Source: Mycobacterium sp. 852002-51961_SCH5331710 (GTDB taxonomy: Bacteria > Actinomycetota > Actinomycetes > Mycobacteriales > Mycobacteriaceae). Taken from it: 64,000 nucleotides of DNA. Below are positions 8,565 through 16,734 of the stretch, piece by piece. Within the stretch, counting starts at the first letter, position 1, and every line of letters starts with the position of its first letter. Under the pieces are notes generated by a model. It was not told the origin of the DNA. It saw nothing but the letters and a program-made list of their open reading frames with translations, and made no database searches. Made by a program: the position numbers and the translations under genes. The stretch covers positions 1 through 64,000 of the forward strand of contig NZ_LZSQ01000037.1 of the NCBI RefSeq assembly GCF_001665535.1, in the 5' to 3' direction.

Positions 8565-10006
8565 GCCTCTCCGACCTGCTGGACGATCTGCCGGACATCG
8601 CGGTGCACACCCTGGCGGTCGACGTGTCTCGGGCAAACCTGATCGCGAGTGCGGACCGCCTGGCGACGGTTCTCACCGAAGGCGGGCTGATGCCCGGTCA
8701 GGTGGTCGCGGCGATGCTACCCAACGACGCCACCACGGTCGCGGCGCTGTTCGGTGTCTGGCGTTCCGGTGGTGTCTACACACCGCTCAATCCCAGGGCT
8801 GCCGACGCCGAGGTGGCCGCTGCGCTCCAAACCCTCGAACCGGTCGCGGTGATCACGACACCCGAACTGGCCCATCGCTTCGGGGGGTTCGCGCTACCGG
8901 TCGTCACCGGGTCGAGCTTGGCGTGGTCGGTAACGCCGCACTCCAAGTCGGCCGACGAGGCTCGGCGGTACGACGACGATGTGGCGCTGTTGCAGTTCAC
9001 CTCGGGCACGACAGGTCCGCCGAAGCCGGTGCCGCTGCGCCACTCCACGGTGCTGGACCTGATCGACCGGCTGCTGGAGAAGCTTCGGGGGTCGAAGCGT
9101 GGCGCCCGGAACACGGCGCCGATGCCCAATCTGGTACCGCTCTCACTGTCTTTGTGGGCGGGTATCTATCAGGTGCTCTTCGCTTTTCGCGCGGGCTCCG
9201 GTGTCGTGTTGATGGACAGGTTCTCGGCCGCGGACTTCGCAGCGCTGGTGAAGCGCCACCAATTGCGATCCACGGTCTTGCCACCGGCCGCGTTGACGAT
9301 GGTGCTCCACGACGATTCGGTCACCGACCTGTCCCCCCTGAAGATCGTCCGCTCGATCACCGCTCCCCTGTCTCCCGTCCACGCGGCCCGCTTCCGCGAC
9401 AAGTTCGGTGTGCTCGTCCTGAACTCCTACGGCCAAACGGAACTCGGTGGCGAGGTCGTCGGATGGTCGGCCGCCGACGCCCGCGAATGGGGGGAGACGA
9501 AACTCGGTTCCGTCGGACGCCCGCTTCCTGGCATCGATGTCACGATCGAGAACGACGAGGTCATGGTCCGCACACCGACGACAGCCGCCCGCAAGATCGA
9601 CCCCGCGTTCCTCGACAGGCTCACCGATGACGGGTGGTTTCACACCGGCGACCTCGGTTGGTTCGACGACGACGGATTCCTGTGGCTCGACGGGCGCGTC
9701 TCGGACATGATCAACCGCGGCGGGCTCAAGGTGTTCCCCGGCACCGTCGAAGAGGTGCTTCTGGCCGCCGACCGCGTGCGCGAGGCGGCTGTGGTCGGCG
9801 TTCCCGACGAACGACTCGGCGAGGTTCCGTGGGCATTCGTCGTGCGCGCCGATGACCGGGTGAGCGAGGATGAACTGATCACGTGGTGTCGCGAGCGCCT
9901 GACCCCCTACCGTGTTCCTGTGCGGGTGGTCTTCGTCGAACGACTGCCGCGCAACGACGTCGGCAAGGTCGTCAAGCGCGAACTTCTCACCCTCACCGAC
10001 GCGTAA
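8561..10006 (+). CDS. AMP-dependent acyl-CoA ligase
   Basis: A 481-residue ANL-family ligase, at the short end for the family. The P-loop QFTSGTTGPPKPVP lies near residues 146-159, then NSYGQTELGG, GWFHTGDLGWFD, the hinge DGRVSDMINRGG and the C-terminal lysine motif NDVGKVVKRE. It would form an acyl-CoA for the operon in which it is the last gene, joined by a GTGA overlap to the crotonase. The N-terminal domain is compact compared with FadD enzymes of over 500 residues. The substrate is not predictable. Confidence 0.88.
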   Translation: MSLSDLLDDLPDIAVHTLAVDVSRANLIASADRLATVLTEGGLMPGQVVAAMLPNDATTVAALFGVWRSGGVYTPLNPRAADAEVAAALQTLEPVAVITTPELAHRFGGFALPVVTGSSLAWSVTPHSKSADEARRYDDDVALLQFTSGTTGPPKPVPLRHSTVLDLIDRLLEKLRGSKRGARNTAPMPNLVPLSLSLWAGIYQVLFAFRAGSGVVLMDRFSAADFAALVKRHQLRSTVLPPAALTMVLHDDSVTDLSPLKIVRSITAPLSPVHAARFRDKFGVLVLNSYGQTELGGEVVGWSAADAREWGETKLGSVGRPLPGIDVTIENDEVMVRTPTTAARKIDPAFLDRLTDDGWFHTGDLGWFDDDGFLWLDGRVSDMINRGGLKVFPGTVEEVLLAADRVREAAVVGVPDERLGEVPWAFVVRADDRVSEDELITWCRERLTPYRVPVRVVFVERLPRNDVGKVVKRELLTLTDA

Positions 10007-10061
10007 TCCGAGGCCGGAACCGCCGACCGGCGCCTCCTTCGTCTCGGCCGGAAATAGTTCT

Positions 10062-10075
10062 TCTCGTTTCTGAGA
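10062..10075. promoter_or_regulatory. Imperfect copy of the TetR-type TCTCAGATCTGAGA site
   Basis: TCTCGTTTCTGAGA matches the perfect palindrome at 14246-14259 in 11 of 14 positions, with the outer TCTC and TCTGAGA kept. It lies 55-68 bases before the first small membrane gene (10130) and overlaps the GAGAAC-type element just downstream. Confidence 0.4.
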
Positions 10076-10087
10076 ACGGTGCTACTC
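10072..10087. promoter_or_regulatory. Copy of the island operator motif
   Basis: GAGAACGGTGCTACTC. The left half is perfect for GAGAAY, the spacer is 4 bases, and the right half matches RTTCTC at 4 of 6. It lies upstream of the membrane-protein gene group starting at 10130. Confidence 0.45.
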
Positions 10088-10129
10088 TCTGTCGGCATTG
10101 TGCTTTGGCGGCGGACGAAGGAGCCATCG

Positions 10130-10228
10130 ATGTGGCAGGAACTGGTCCGACTGACCGTGACCTGGGTCGTCATGTGCGGACTCGTCGCGTTCTTCTACTG
10201 GATGTTGGGCAACATCGGCACGTTCTGA
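10130..10228 (+). CDS. Small single-span membrane protein (32 aa)
   Basis: A 32-residue open frame with an excellent ribosome binding site (GAAGGAG, 6-7 bases before the ATG). After a short start MWQELVRL, one hydrophobic span runs from about residue 9 to 28 (TVTWVVMCGLVAFFYWMLG), and it ends NIGTF. It is first in a run of four membrane-protein genes. Such small spans often act as accessory subunits of membrane enzymes or transporters (known for other systems, inferred here). I do not recognise a family. Confidence 0.7.
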   Translation: MWQELVRLTVTWVVMCGLVAFFYWMLGNIGTF

Positions 10229-10265
10229 TCGATCGTGTTCTTGATCGAGCACTGTGAGGAGAATC

Positions 10266-10385
10266 ATGGATGATCAGGATCGACGGCGTAAGCGCGGTTT
10301 GATCGCGTTCCAGATCTTCATCTACGGCGTACTGATCGCGATGTTCGCGATTCAGGTTCAGATGTTCTTCACCCGGGACTGGTGA
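10266..10385 (+). CDS. Small single-span membrane protein (39 aa)
   Basis: A 39-residue frame preceded by GAGGAGA at good spacing. A positively charged N terminus (MDDQDRRRKRG) is followed by one membrane span (LIAFQIFIYGVLIAMFAIQVQMFF) and a short polar end TRDW. By the positive-inside rule the N terminus should face the cytoplasm. It lies 37 bases after the 32-residue gene and 4 bases before the five-span protein, so all are probably co-translated. Family is not recognised. Confidence 0.72.
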   Translation: MDDQDRRRKRGLIAFQIFIYGVLIAMFAIQVQMFFTRDW

Positions 10386-10389
10386 CCCG

Positions 10390-11082
10390 ATGACATCGAT
10401 AAGCGGAAATCAGTCGCTCACCATGGATGAGCACGAGGAACAGACGCGGGCGGCCCAACGACGCGCCGATCGATGGTGCATCGCCGGCACCGCGCTCATG
10501 GGCACCCTGGTCCTCGGCATCATCGGTCTACCCGTGTTCTGCCGTGGCATCTATCTGTTGCGCAAGGCCCAGCGCGACGGCTTGTCGGTCCGGCCGATGA
10601 TGGTGACGCTCATCGGCTACGTCATCATCCTCGACGCCGCGCTCAACAGTATCGGCTGGGCTCTGGACCTGTTCGCCAACCACGCCCTGATCACGCGCAC
10701 GGTCTTCACCGCGTGGGGCAACCTCATCGACGCGGGCTACTTCTGGCATTACAACGAACTCTGGATCGGCGGCGCGGGTGCACCGGGCGAGAAGGCCTGG
10801 GTGATGGTGTGTGTGCTGATCGCCTTCCCCATGCGGATCGCGGCCGCGATCGCGCTGTTGCAGATGAAACGGTGGGGCCACCAGTGGACCATCGTGACAT
10901 GCTGGTTCGGGATCATCGTGTGGACCGGCTACATCCTGAACATGACGATGTACGCAGACGTCCGGTACACAGCGGTCGGACTTCCGGTCTTCGGATGGTG
11001 GGCGTTCAACATCTTCTACATCACGCCGTTCCTGGCCATCCCGTACCTGCACACCGTCAACCGCGAAATCTTCTCCGACTAG
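10390..11082 (+). CDS. Polytopic membrane protein of unknown function (about 5 spans)
   Basis: A 230-residue integral membrane protein. After a polar N terminus of about 30 residues there are roughly five hydrophobic spans (about residues 35-58, 72-97, 135-160, 165-190 and 197-222). Asp and Asn in the second span ([15 protein letters not shown]) and a His-Tyr-Asn-Glu patch (FWHYNELW) could be catalytic or binding residues within the membrane. I recognise no transporter or enzyme signature. An internal ATG at 10423 is an alternative start. It is the core of a four-gene membrane cluster followed by two SDRs. Confidence 0.75.
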   Translation: MTSISGNQSLTMDEHEEQTRAAQRRADRWCIAGTALMGTLVLGIIGLPVFCRGIYLLRKAQRDGLSVRPMMVTLIGYVIILDAALNSIGWALDLFANHALITRTVFTAWGNLIDAGYFWHYNELWIGGAGAPGEKAWVMVCVLIAFPMRIAAAIALLQMKRWGHQWTIVTCWFGIIVWTGYILNMTMYADVRYTAVGLPVFGWWAFNIFYITPFLAIPYLHTVNREIFSD

Positions 11083-11101
11083 CAGCCGAGAAAGGACCGT
11101 C

Positions 11102-11521
11102 GTGACCAACTCCGCTGTGGAGCCGAAGGATTCGGCCGAGTCGCTACCGCTGGGCACCACCCCCACCTGGGCGCGAATGCACAAGTGGCTCAAGCGCGGC
11201 TTGCTGGTATGCCTGTTCGGCCTGGTCATCGAGGGGTCGCTGACTGTTCCGGTGATGGCGGTCTGGTACGGGTGGCCGACGTTGTCGCTGAACGAGATCT
11301 GCAGCGAGCTTTTGAAGGTGCGCTTCTCCGATGACAGTCTGGAGTGCCAACAGCCCTATCCGATCGGCGGCCCACCGTTCGGGGGCGCACCCGAAGCGGC
11401 CGGCCAACAGACCGCGCGCGACGAGTGGGGCGTCCAGCCCAAGCCGAGGTACGAAAGCATCGGGTTCCGCGAACTGGTCAGGATTCACGAAGAACGCGTC
11501 GCGTCCCAGTCGAGCCGGTGA
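11102..11521 (+). CDS. Membrane-anchored protein of unknown function (139 aa)
   Basis: A 139-residue protein starting at GTG 11102 after GAAAGGA. A cytoplasmic-looking N terminus with WLKRG leads into one hydrophobic segment (about residues 37-60, [20 protein letters not shown]). A polar C-terminal part follows, with two cysteines (NEIC and LECQQP) and a Gly/Pro-rich stretch. If the C terminus lies outside the membrane the cysteines could form a disulfide, but topology is uncertain. It follows the five-span protein by 19 bases and precedes an SDR by 1 base. Family is not recognised. Confidence 0.7.
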   Translation: MTNSAVEPKDSAESLPLGTTPTWARMHKWLKRGLLVCLFGLVIEGSLTVPVMAVWYGWPTLSLNEICSELLKVRFSDDSLECQQPYPIGGPPFGGAPEAAGQQTARDEWGVQPKPRYESIGFRELVRIHEERVASQSSR

Positions 11522-11522
11522 C

Positions 11523-12113
11523 GTGGCCTCCTCCACAGCGGTGGTGGGCTTGCCGGGTCAGCTCTCACACTCGCTCGCAACGGAACTCGACGCGGTCACC
11601 GTGGCGCCCGGAGGCGAACTACCGGCGGATACCAAGAATGCGGTCATCGTCGCGGATCCCTGTCCGCGGCCGGTCGACGCAGTAGCTCTGAGCGGCGACG
11701 ATTGGAATCGTCTCGTCGACGAAGCGATGTGGCGTACGCTCACCGCCCTGCAACAGGCACGGGCCGGCTTGTCGGCCGGCGGGCGGATCGTCGTCGTCGT
11801 TCCGACGATCGGGATGGCGGGTGCGCCGGGGCTCGTCGCGTATACGACCGCGGTGGAGGGTATCCGCGCGATGGTGAAATCGGCTGCCCGGCAGTGGGCT
11901 TCGCAGGGCATCGGCGCCAATCTCGTGGCCGTGCCGCTGTCGCTGTTCTCCGGCGAGGCGACCGCGGCCGGGCATCTGACCGCCGCAGCCGTCACCGACG
12001 ATTCGACCCTGATACATACCATCGCCGAGTCGGTGAAGTTCCTGTTGCGGCCCGATCTCCATCTCGCAGGAGAGACGATCGTCGCCGACGGCGGATCGGT
12101 GATGCTGCCGTGA
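11523..12113 (+). CDS. Degenerate SDR-fold protein, probably non-catalytic
   Basis: A 196-residue protein with the C-terminal two-thirds of an SDR (GGRIVVVVPTIGMAG, LVAYTTAVEGIRAM, LAGETIVADGGSVM). The N-terminal Gly-rich cofactor motif is replaced by VVGLPGQLSHSL, and the usual Tyr-x-x-x-Lys reads YTTAV, so the catalytic Lys is missing. It is also about 50 residues short of a normal SDR. GTG 11523 follows the previous stop by 1 base, and the next gene, an intact SDR, overlaps its stop by four bases. I infer a pseudo-enzyme partner of that SDR. Confidence 0.75.
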   Translation: MASSTAVVGLPGQLSHSLATELDAVTVAPGGELPADTKNAVIVADPCPRPVDAVALSGDDWNRLVDEAMWRTLTALQQARAGLSAGGRIVVVVPTIGMAGAPGLVAYTTAVEGIRAMVKSAARQWASQGIGANLVAVPLSLFSGEATAAGHLTAAAVTDDSTLIHTIAESVKFLLRPDLHLAGETIVADGGSVMLP

Positions 12114-12868
12114 ACCTCGATGGGTTGACCGCCTTGGTCACCGGTGCCGGCGGCGGGGTGGGTCGCGGCATCGCGATGGCACTGGCCTCCGAGGGAGCCC
12201 ACGTCGTCGTCGCGTCCAGGTCCGAGACCGGACAGGCGGTCGTCGACGAGATCGCCGCACGAGGGCACCACGCATCATGGGCGCATTGCGACGTGACCGA
12301 CGCCGACTCGGTTGCCGAGGCCGTCGACCGCGCCGTGACGACGACCGGACGACTCGACGCGATGGTGCACAACGCCACGAGCAATCTGTCCAGCCAACCG
12401 CACCAATTGACCGACGTCGACCGCGCGCTGTGGACCCACCACTCCTCGGTGTCGCTGGGCGGTGCCCACCACTGCGCGGTCTCGGCCTTCCCCGCGCTGC
12501 GGGAGGGCGGCGGGACATTCATCGTGATGACCTCGCCGGCGGGCATGGAAGGCAGTGCGACGCTGCCGGTCTACGCCACGATGAAGGGAGCACTGCGCGG
12601 CTTCGCCAAGAGCCTGGCGCGGGAGTGGGCGCACTACGGAATAACGGTCAACATCGTTTCGCCCCTGGCCTATTCACCCGCCATGACCGCGGCGATTGAG
12701 GCCGAGCCAGCCATGGAAGAGCGGCTAGCGCGACGGATACCGCTGGGGCGCATCGGTGACCCGGAGCGCGACATCGGTGCCGCCGTCGCCTTCCTGGTCG
12801 GCCCTGCGGCGCGCTACGTCACCGGACAGACATTGGGTATCGACGGCGGGCACTTCACCAGTCTTTAG
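12110..12868 (+). CDS. Short-chain dehydrogenase/reductase (intact)
   Basis: A 252-residue classical SDR. TGAGGGVGRG lies at residues 11-20, followed by CDVTDADS, VHNATSN in place of the usual NNAG, catalytic Tyr-x-x-x-Lys in VYATMKGALRG, and the C-terminal TGQTLGIDGGHF. Its GTG overlaps the stop of the degenerate SDR (GTGA), so the two proteins are probably made in equal amounts and may associate. It closes the membrane-protein operon from 10130 and converges on a P450 gene 11 bases away. Substrate is unknown. Confidence 0.82.
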   Translation: MNLDGLTALVTGAGGGVGRGIAMALASEGAHVVVASRSETGQAVVDEIAARGHHASWAHCDVTDADSVAEAVDRAVTTTGRLDAMVHNATSNLSSQPHQLTDVDRALWTHHSSVSLGGAHHCAVSAFPALREGGGTFIVMTSPAGMEGSATLPVYATMKGALRGFAKSLAREWAHYGITVNIVSPLAYSPAMTAAIEAEPAMEERLARRIPLGRIGDPERDIGAAVAFLVGPAARYVTGQTLGIDGGHFTSL

Positions 12869-12879
12869 CGCGGCTGTCG

Positions 12880-14187
12880 TCAACTGTCCCCAGCGAGCAC
12901 GAGGTCGAGTCGCTCGAGTCGACGCACCAACAGGCTCGGCAGCCAGCGGCCGATGTCTCGGGCATCGATGGTGGAGGTGCGCTGGATCAGTTGGCCGATA
13001 ACGATTCTGGCCTCCAGCCGCGCCAACGACGCCCCCACGCAGAAGTGGGCGCCCTTACCGAAGGCGATGTGTCCCTTGGCGCCCACCCGGTCGAGCCGGA
13101 AGGTGTCGGGTTCGTCGAAGTGTGCCGGATCGCGATTAGCCGCACCCCACAGCAGCAACAGCCGCGATCCGGCGGGGAGCTCCGCGCCGCCCAGCTCGGT
13201 ATCGCGCGCGACATGGCGATAGTGGCCGCGGAACGGGGGCTCGAAGCGAAGGACCTCCTCGAGGAACGCCCCCAGCAGTTCGGGCCGGTCTCGCAGCTGG
13301 TGTTGAATGTGCTTCTGGGTGGCGAGGATCCAGGCGGCCGACCCGATCAGTGACGCGGTCGATTCCCCGCCGGCGCTGAAGAGCGTGATCAACATGGCCA
13401 ACGCCCCGGTGTGGTCCACGACCCCCTCGGCACACGCCGCGGCCAGATCGCCCAGCAGATTGTCCTGCTCGGCCGGCGAGGCCTGGCCGAACTGTTCGGT
13501 GATGTACGCGCCGAGCTCCATGACGTCCTTACCCGCTGCCGCCAATTGCTCCTCGGTCACCAACCCCTCGACGAACTGGGTGGCGGAGTAGCCCAACCGG
13601 GTGAGCATGTCGACATCGGAGTCGGGAACACCGATGATTCGGCAGACGACCATCATCGGCAGCCGGTTCGCCATGGCCGCCATCCAGTCGATCTCGCCGC
13701 CCCGAACGCAGGAGTCGAAGATGCCGGCGGACGTGTCTGCGATGAACGGCTCGAGGTCGCGAATTCGTTTGGCGGCCAGCTGAGGTAACAGCGTCTTACG
13801 GTGAATGGCGTGTGCGGGATCGTCAGCGGTCGCCAGTACCTGCATTGGCCCGCCGAGTTCACCCATCGGGAATGCGGATACCGAGCCGTTTTGAAATGTC
13901 ATCGTCGCCGTCAGATTCGACGAGAAGTCGTCGCAGCGCGCGACCGCCTCGTTCACCGCATCCCAGCCACTCACGGCGAAGAATCCGGAGTCTCCGATGC
14001 GGTGGACGGGTCCGGTCTGGTGCATCCGCGCGTACAGCGACTGAGGGTCTTGGATGAACCGATCCTCGAACAGCGCGATCCCGAGCTCGCCATCCACGAC
14101 ATTCATGCCCCAACGCTGAGCGACGACCTCGCATCGCGTCAACGGATGAAGACCAAGTCGAAATGCGCTATCGGCGATCTTGTGCAT
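12880..14187 (-). CDS. Cytochrome P450
   Basis: A bacterial class I P450 of about 435 residues from ATG 14187. The I-helix oxygen-activation motif is FSAGGESTASL, the ExxR motif EEVLRF, and the heme-binding loop FGKGAHFCVG with the thiolate Cys. No membrane anchor is visible. Start choice is uncertain: ATG 14187 has GGTGAG 6 bases upstream, GTG 14211 extends it, and ATG 14106 (MNVVDGEL) gives the usual family length of about 408. It is divergent from a TetR gene across a perfect palindrome, so it is a likely target of that regulator. Confidence 0.87.
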   Translation of the reverse strand: MHKIADSAFRLGLHPLTRCEVVAQRWGMNVVDGELGIALFEDRFIQDPQSLYARMHQTGPVHRIGDSGFFAVSGWDAVNEAVARCDDFSSNLTATMTFQNGSVSAFPMGELGGPMQVLATADDPAHAIHRKTLLPQLAAKRIRDLEPFIADTSAGIFDSCVRGGEIDWMAAMANRLPMMVVCRIIGVPDSDVDMLTRLGYSATQFVEGLVTEEQLAAAGKDVMELGAYITEQFGQASPAEQDNLLGDLAAACAEGVVDHTGALAMLITLFSAGGESTASLIGSAAWILATQKHIQHQLRDRPELLGAFLEEVLRFEPPFRGHYRHVARDTELGGAELPAGSRLLLLWGAANRDPAHFDEPDTFRLDRVGAKGHIAFGKGAHFCVGASLARLEARIVIGQLIQRTSTIDARDIGRWLPSLLVRRLERLDLVLAGDS

Positions 14188-14245
14188 GAATGTCTCACCG
14201 TATTGCCGCACGCTGCGAAAATGCCGAAACCGGATCCGTAGTTTG

Positions 14246-14259
14246 TCTCAGATCTGAGA
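14246..14259. promoter_or_regulatory. Perfect 14-bp palindrome, likely TetR operator
   Basis: TCTCAGATCTGAGA is a perfect palindrome between the divergent P450 (ATG 14187) and TetR (GTG 14294) genes. This position and symmetry are typical of an autoregulatory TetR site. Near-copies are at 43980-43993 (12 of 14) and 10062-10075 (11 of 14). Confidence 0.7.
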
Positions 14260-14293
14260 TCATGGTGGTTCACGGATGAGGAGGCTGGTGCCG

Positions 14294-14836
14294 GTGCCCG
14301 ACGACTGGGTGATGGGCCGCGACCGCCGCACCGAGGCGGCGGACCGAATCCATGCCGCCGCCACCGAGCTGGTCATCTCCGACGGGCTCGATGCCCTCGA
14401 CATCGACAAGCTCGCCACGCGGCTGCACTGTTCGCGGGCGACCGTATACCGGTACGCGGGAGGGAAGGCCGAGATCCGCGACGCGGTCCTCATGCGGCTC
14501 GCGGCAGGCGTGATCGAGACGGTCCGGCACGCGGTCGACGGACTCAGCGGTGCGGATCGCGTCACTGCCGCTATCGACGTCGCCCTCGAGCAGATCAGAT
14601 CCGACCCGATTCGCAAGCTCGCGCTCCACGCACCGAAGGCGCCGGGATTGACCGACCTCCACTCGTCTCCCATGCTCGGCCAGCTCGCCGCCGACCTCAC
14701 CGGCATCACCGGTGACGATCCGCTGGCGGCGCAATGGATTGTGCGCATCGTCGTGTCGTTGGCGTTCTGGCCTCCCTCAGACCCCGGCACGGAGCGGGAG
14801 ATGCTCAGACGGTTCGTGGCTCCGGCCTTCACCTGA
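14294..14836 (+). CDS. TetR-family transcriptional regulator
   Basis: About 180 residues. The N-terminal helix-turn-helix spans roughly residues 15-60, with the recognition segment LHCSRATVYRYAGGKAEI; the rest is a helical ligand domain. The frame opens at ATG 14276, but that ATG overlaps GAGGAGG, which looks like the ribosome binding site for GTG 14294 (9 bases on), so I prefer the shorter form. The palindrome at 14246 lies just upstream. It probably represses itself and the divergent P450. The ligand is unknown, likely a catabolic intermediate or its CoA ester. Confidence 0.82.
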   Translation: MPDDWVMGRDRRTEAADRIHAAATELVISDGLDALDIDKLATRLHCSRATVYRYAGGKAEIRDAVLMRLAAGVIETVRHAVDGLSGADRVTAAIDVALEQIRSDPIRKLALHAPKAPGLTDLHSSPMLGQLAADLTGITGDDPLAAQWIVRIVVSLAFWPPSDPGTEREMLRRFVAPAFT

Positions 14837-14869
14837 AGTAAACGGTTTCCGTCGCCGAACCAGCCCGGT

Positions 14870-14885
14870 GAGAATCTGTCTTCTC
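14870..14885. promoter_or_regulatory. Copy of the island operator motif
   Basis: GAGAATCTGTCTTCTC: left half perfect, right half 5 of 6, 4-base spacer. It lies about 60 bases before the amidohydrolase start (14942). A second dyad of the spacer-3 type, GATAAC-ATC-GTTACC, follows at 14893-14907, so the promoter may hold two sites. Confidence 0.6.
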
Positions 14886-14941
14886 TTTCTGCGATAACAT
14901 CGTTACCGTTGATGGATGCATGGTGCGATAGGAGCCGACGG

Positions 14942-16117
14942 GTGAGCGTCAAACAGTTCGAGGTGTGGGATGCCGACAACCACATGTACGAGACCATCGA
15001 CGCCTACACGCGGTATCTGCCCGAGAAGTACTCAGAGGCATTGAAATTCGTTGACGTCAAGGGCCGCAAGAAGCTGCAGATCCTTGGTCAGATCACCGAA
15101 ACCATCCCCAATCCGACCTACGAGGTGATCCCGACGCCGGGGGCATGGGCCGATTACTTCCGGGGCATCAATCCGGAAGGCAAGACACTGAGGGAGCTGG
15201 CCGCGCCCATCAGATGTCCCGACGAGTTCCGACGCCCCGACCTGCGCCTGGCGTTGATGGATCGCCAGGGCGTCGATGGCGCGGTGATGTTCCCGACCAC
15301 GGCGGGCATGCTCGAGGAGCGCACGAAGTCGGACACCGAACTCACCCACGCGATCACACACGCGTTCAACCGCTGGCTGCTCGACGACTGGACGTTCAAC
15401 TACCAGAACCGGATCTTCCCCGTCCCGGCCATCTCGCTCAACGATCCCGCGCTGGGTGTCAAAGAGCTCGAATGGTGCCTGGACAACGGCGCCAGGACGG
15501 TGCTGATCCGTCCGGCCCCGGTCCCGCGCGAAGACGGCACGTCGCGCTCGGCCGCTCTGCCCGAGTTCGATGACTTCTGGCGGCTGGTCGAGTCGTCGGG
15601 CATCTCGGTGCAGATGCACAATTCGGACTCCGGCTATGAACGCTACGTCGACGACTGGGAGGACCCGGCGGAGTTCAACGGATTCGCGCTGAGCAAGCTC
15701 CGGGGTTTCATCTACGAGGAGAGCCGGAATATCTTCGATACCCTCGCTGCCTTCATCGCTCACGGCGTGTTCGAGCGCTTCCCCGGGGTACGCATCGGGG
15801 TGATCGAGAACGGGGGCTCCTGGGCGCACCGCTTGTTAGATGTCTTCGACCGCGTGTACCACAAGCGGCCCTACGACTTCAGCGAGCATCCCAGCGACGT
15901 CTTCCGCAGGCACGTCTGGGTGAACCCGTTCCACGAGGAAGACATGTCGCACCTCATCGACATCCTCGGCGCCGACCGCGTGATGTTCGGTTCGGACTAC
16001 CCGCATCCAGAAGGCCTCGCGGAGCCCGCGGACTTCGTCAAAGAACTCGAGGGTCTGCCCGCAGAGACCACGGCCCGGGTGATGGGCGCAAACCTCAAGC
16101 AATTGATCGGCGTTTAG
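14942..16117 (+). CDS. Amidohydrolase-2 family metal-dependent hydrolase or decarboxylase
   Basis: A 391-residue TIM-barrel protein of the ACMSD-like amidohydrolase 2 family. The N-terminal metal-binding segment is VWDADNHMYE (D-x-D-x-H form), and the C-terminal acid lies in MFGSDYPHPEG. Members hydrolyse or decarboxylate ring-cleavage and branched intermediates with one divalent metal (family knowledge). The frame extends to 14909, but GTG 14942 follows TAGGAGC and gives the N terminus shared with the paralog at 28860. That paralog is similar throughout (DNHMYET, YLPE/YLPK, IPNPTYE/IPNPTFE). Confidence 0.85.
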   Translation: MSVKQFEVWDADNHMYETIDAYTRYLPEKYSEALKFVDVKGRKKLQILGQITETIPNPTYEVIPTPGAWADYFRGINPEGKTLRELAAPIRCPDEFRRPDLRLALMDRQGVDGAVMFPTTAGMLEERTKSDTELTHAITHAFNRWLLDDWTFNYQNRIFPVPAISLNDPALGVKELEWCLDNGARTVLIRPAPVPREDGTSRSAALPEFDDFWRLVESSGISVQMHNSDSGYERYVDDWEDPAEFNGFALSKLRGFIYEESRNIFDTLAAFIAHGVFERFPGVRIGVIENGGSWAHRLLDVFDRVYHKRPYDFSEHPSDVFRRHVWVNPFHEEDMSHLIDILGADRVMFGSDYPHPEGLAEPADFVKELEGLPAETTARVMGANLKQLIGV

Positions 16118-16166
16118 CGGGTACGAGCGGGGCGACGGAACTCCGGGCGCCTGCCGAAGCAGTCGT

Positions 16167-16721
16167 TCACCGCGCGCCCGCGCCACCCTCCCGCAAGAAG
16201 TTGACCGTGTACTGCTGACTGGTCAAACCCTTGGGATCGAGCCCGATGAGTCCCAGCAACTGTTCCCACATATCGGGGTCGACGAACCAGTCCCAACGTG
16301 TGACCTCGCCCTTCTCGTTGACCCAGATGTAGTCCCACTCGCGCAGTTTCAACACCGTGCCGTCGGCGAGCGTCCCCGCGTAGGTGTCGCAGGACGAAAA
16401 GCCCCATTCTCCGGCCACACATTCGAACGGACTGACGAGGCGATAGTCCGGCATGTGCTTCCACCACATTCGCCATTCCGCTGTGAGCATGTCTCCGTCG
16501 GGCGCGTACTTTGCCATGGCCGCCGCCACCTCGTCGGAGAACATCTCGGCCGCCGTCTGGGGAGCACCATCGTTGAAATGGGGGCTCATCATCACGTAAT
16601 CGGCTGCAAAGACGAACTTCTCACCAAAATTCACATGGCGGCCGCGGTCGATGGGCTTCGCATAGCCCTCCCACTTCTCGAAGGCGATCTGTTCGATGAA
16701 GGCCACGCGATCGCTGCTCAT
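16167..16721 (-). CDS. SnoaL/NTF2-like protein
   Basis: A 184-residue alpha+beta-barrel protein of the SnoaL-like type (RVAFIEQIAFEKWEGYAKPID at the N terminus, WRMWWKHMPDYRLVSPF centrally, LREWDYIWVNEKGEVTRWDWF near the C terminus). Members are small isomerases, cyclases, dehydratases or binding proteins; the fold does not fix the reaction. It is the last gene of the five-gene operon read from 19989, starting 13 bases after the LLM gene, and is convergent with the amidohydrolase. Confidence 0.72.
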   Translation of the reverse strand: MSSDRVAFIEQIAFEKWEGYAKPIDRGRHVNFGEKFVFAADYVMMSPHFNDGAPQTAAEMFSDEVAAAMAKYAPDGDMLTAEWRMWWKHMPDYRLVSPFECVAGEWGFSSCDTYAGTLADGTVLKLREWDYIWVNEKGEVTRWDWFVDPDMWEQLLGLIGLDPKGLTSQQYTVNFLREGGAGAR

Positions 16722-16734
16722 GTCTTCCTCTCCA

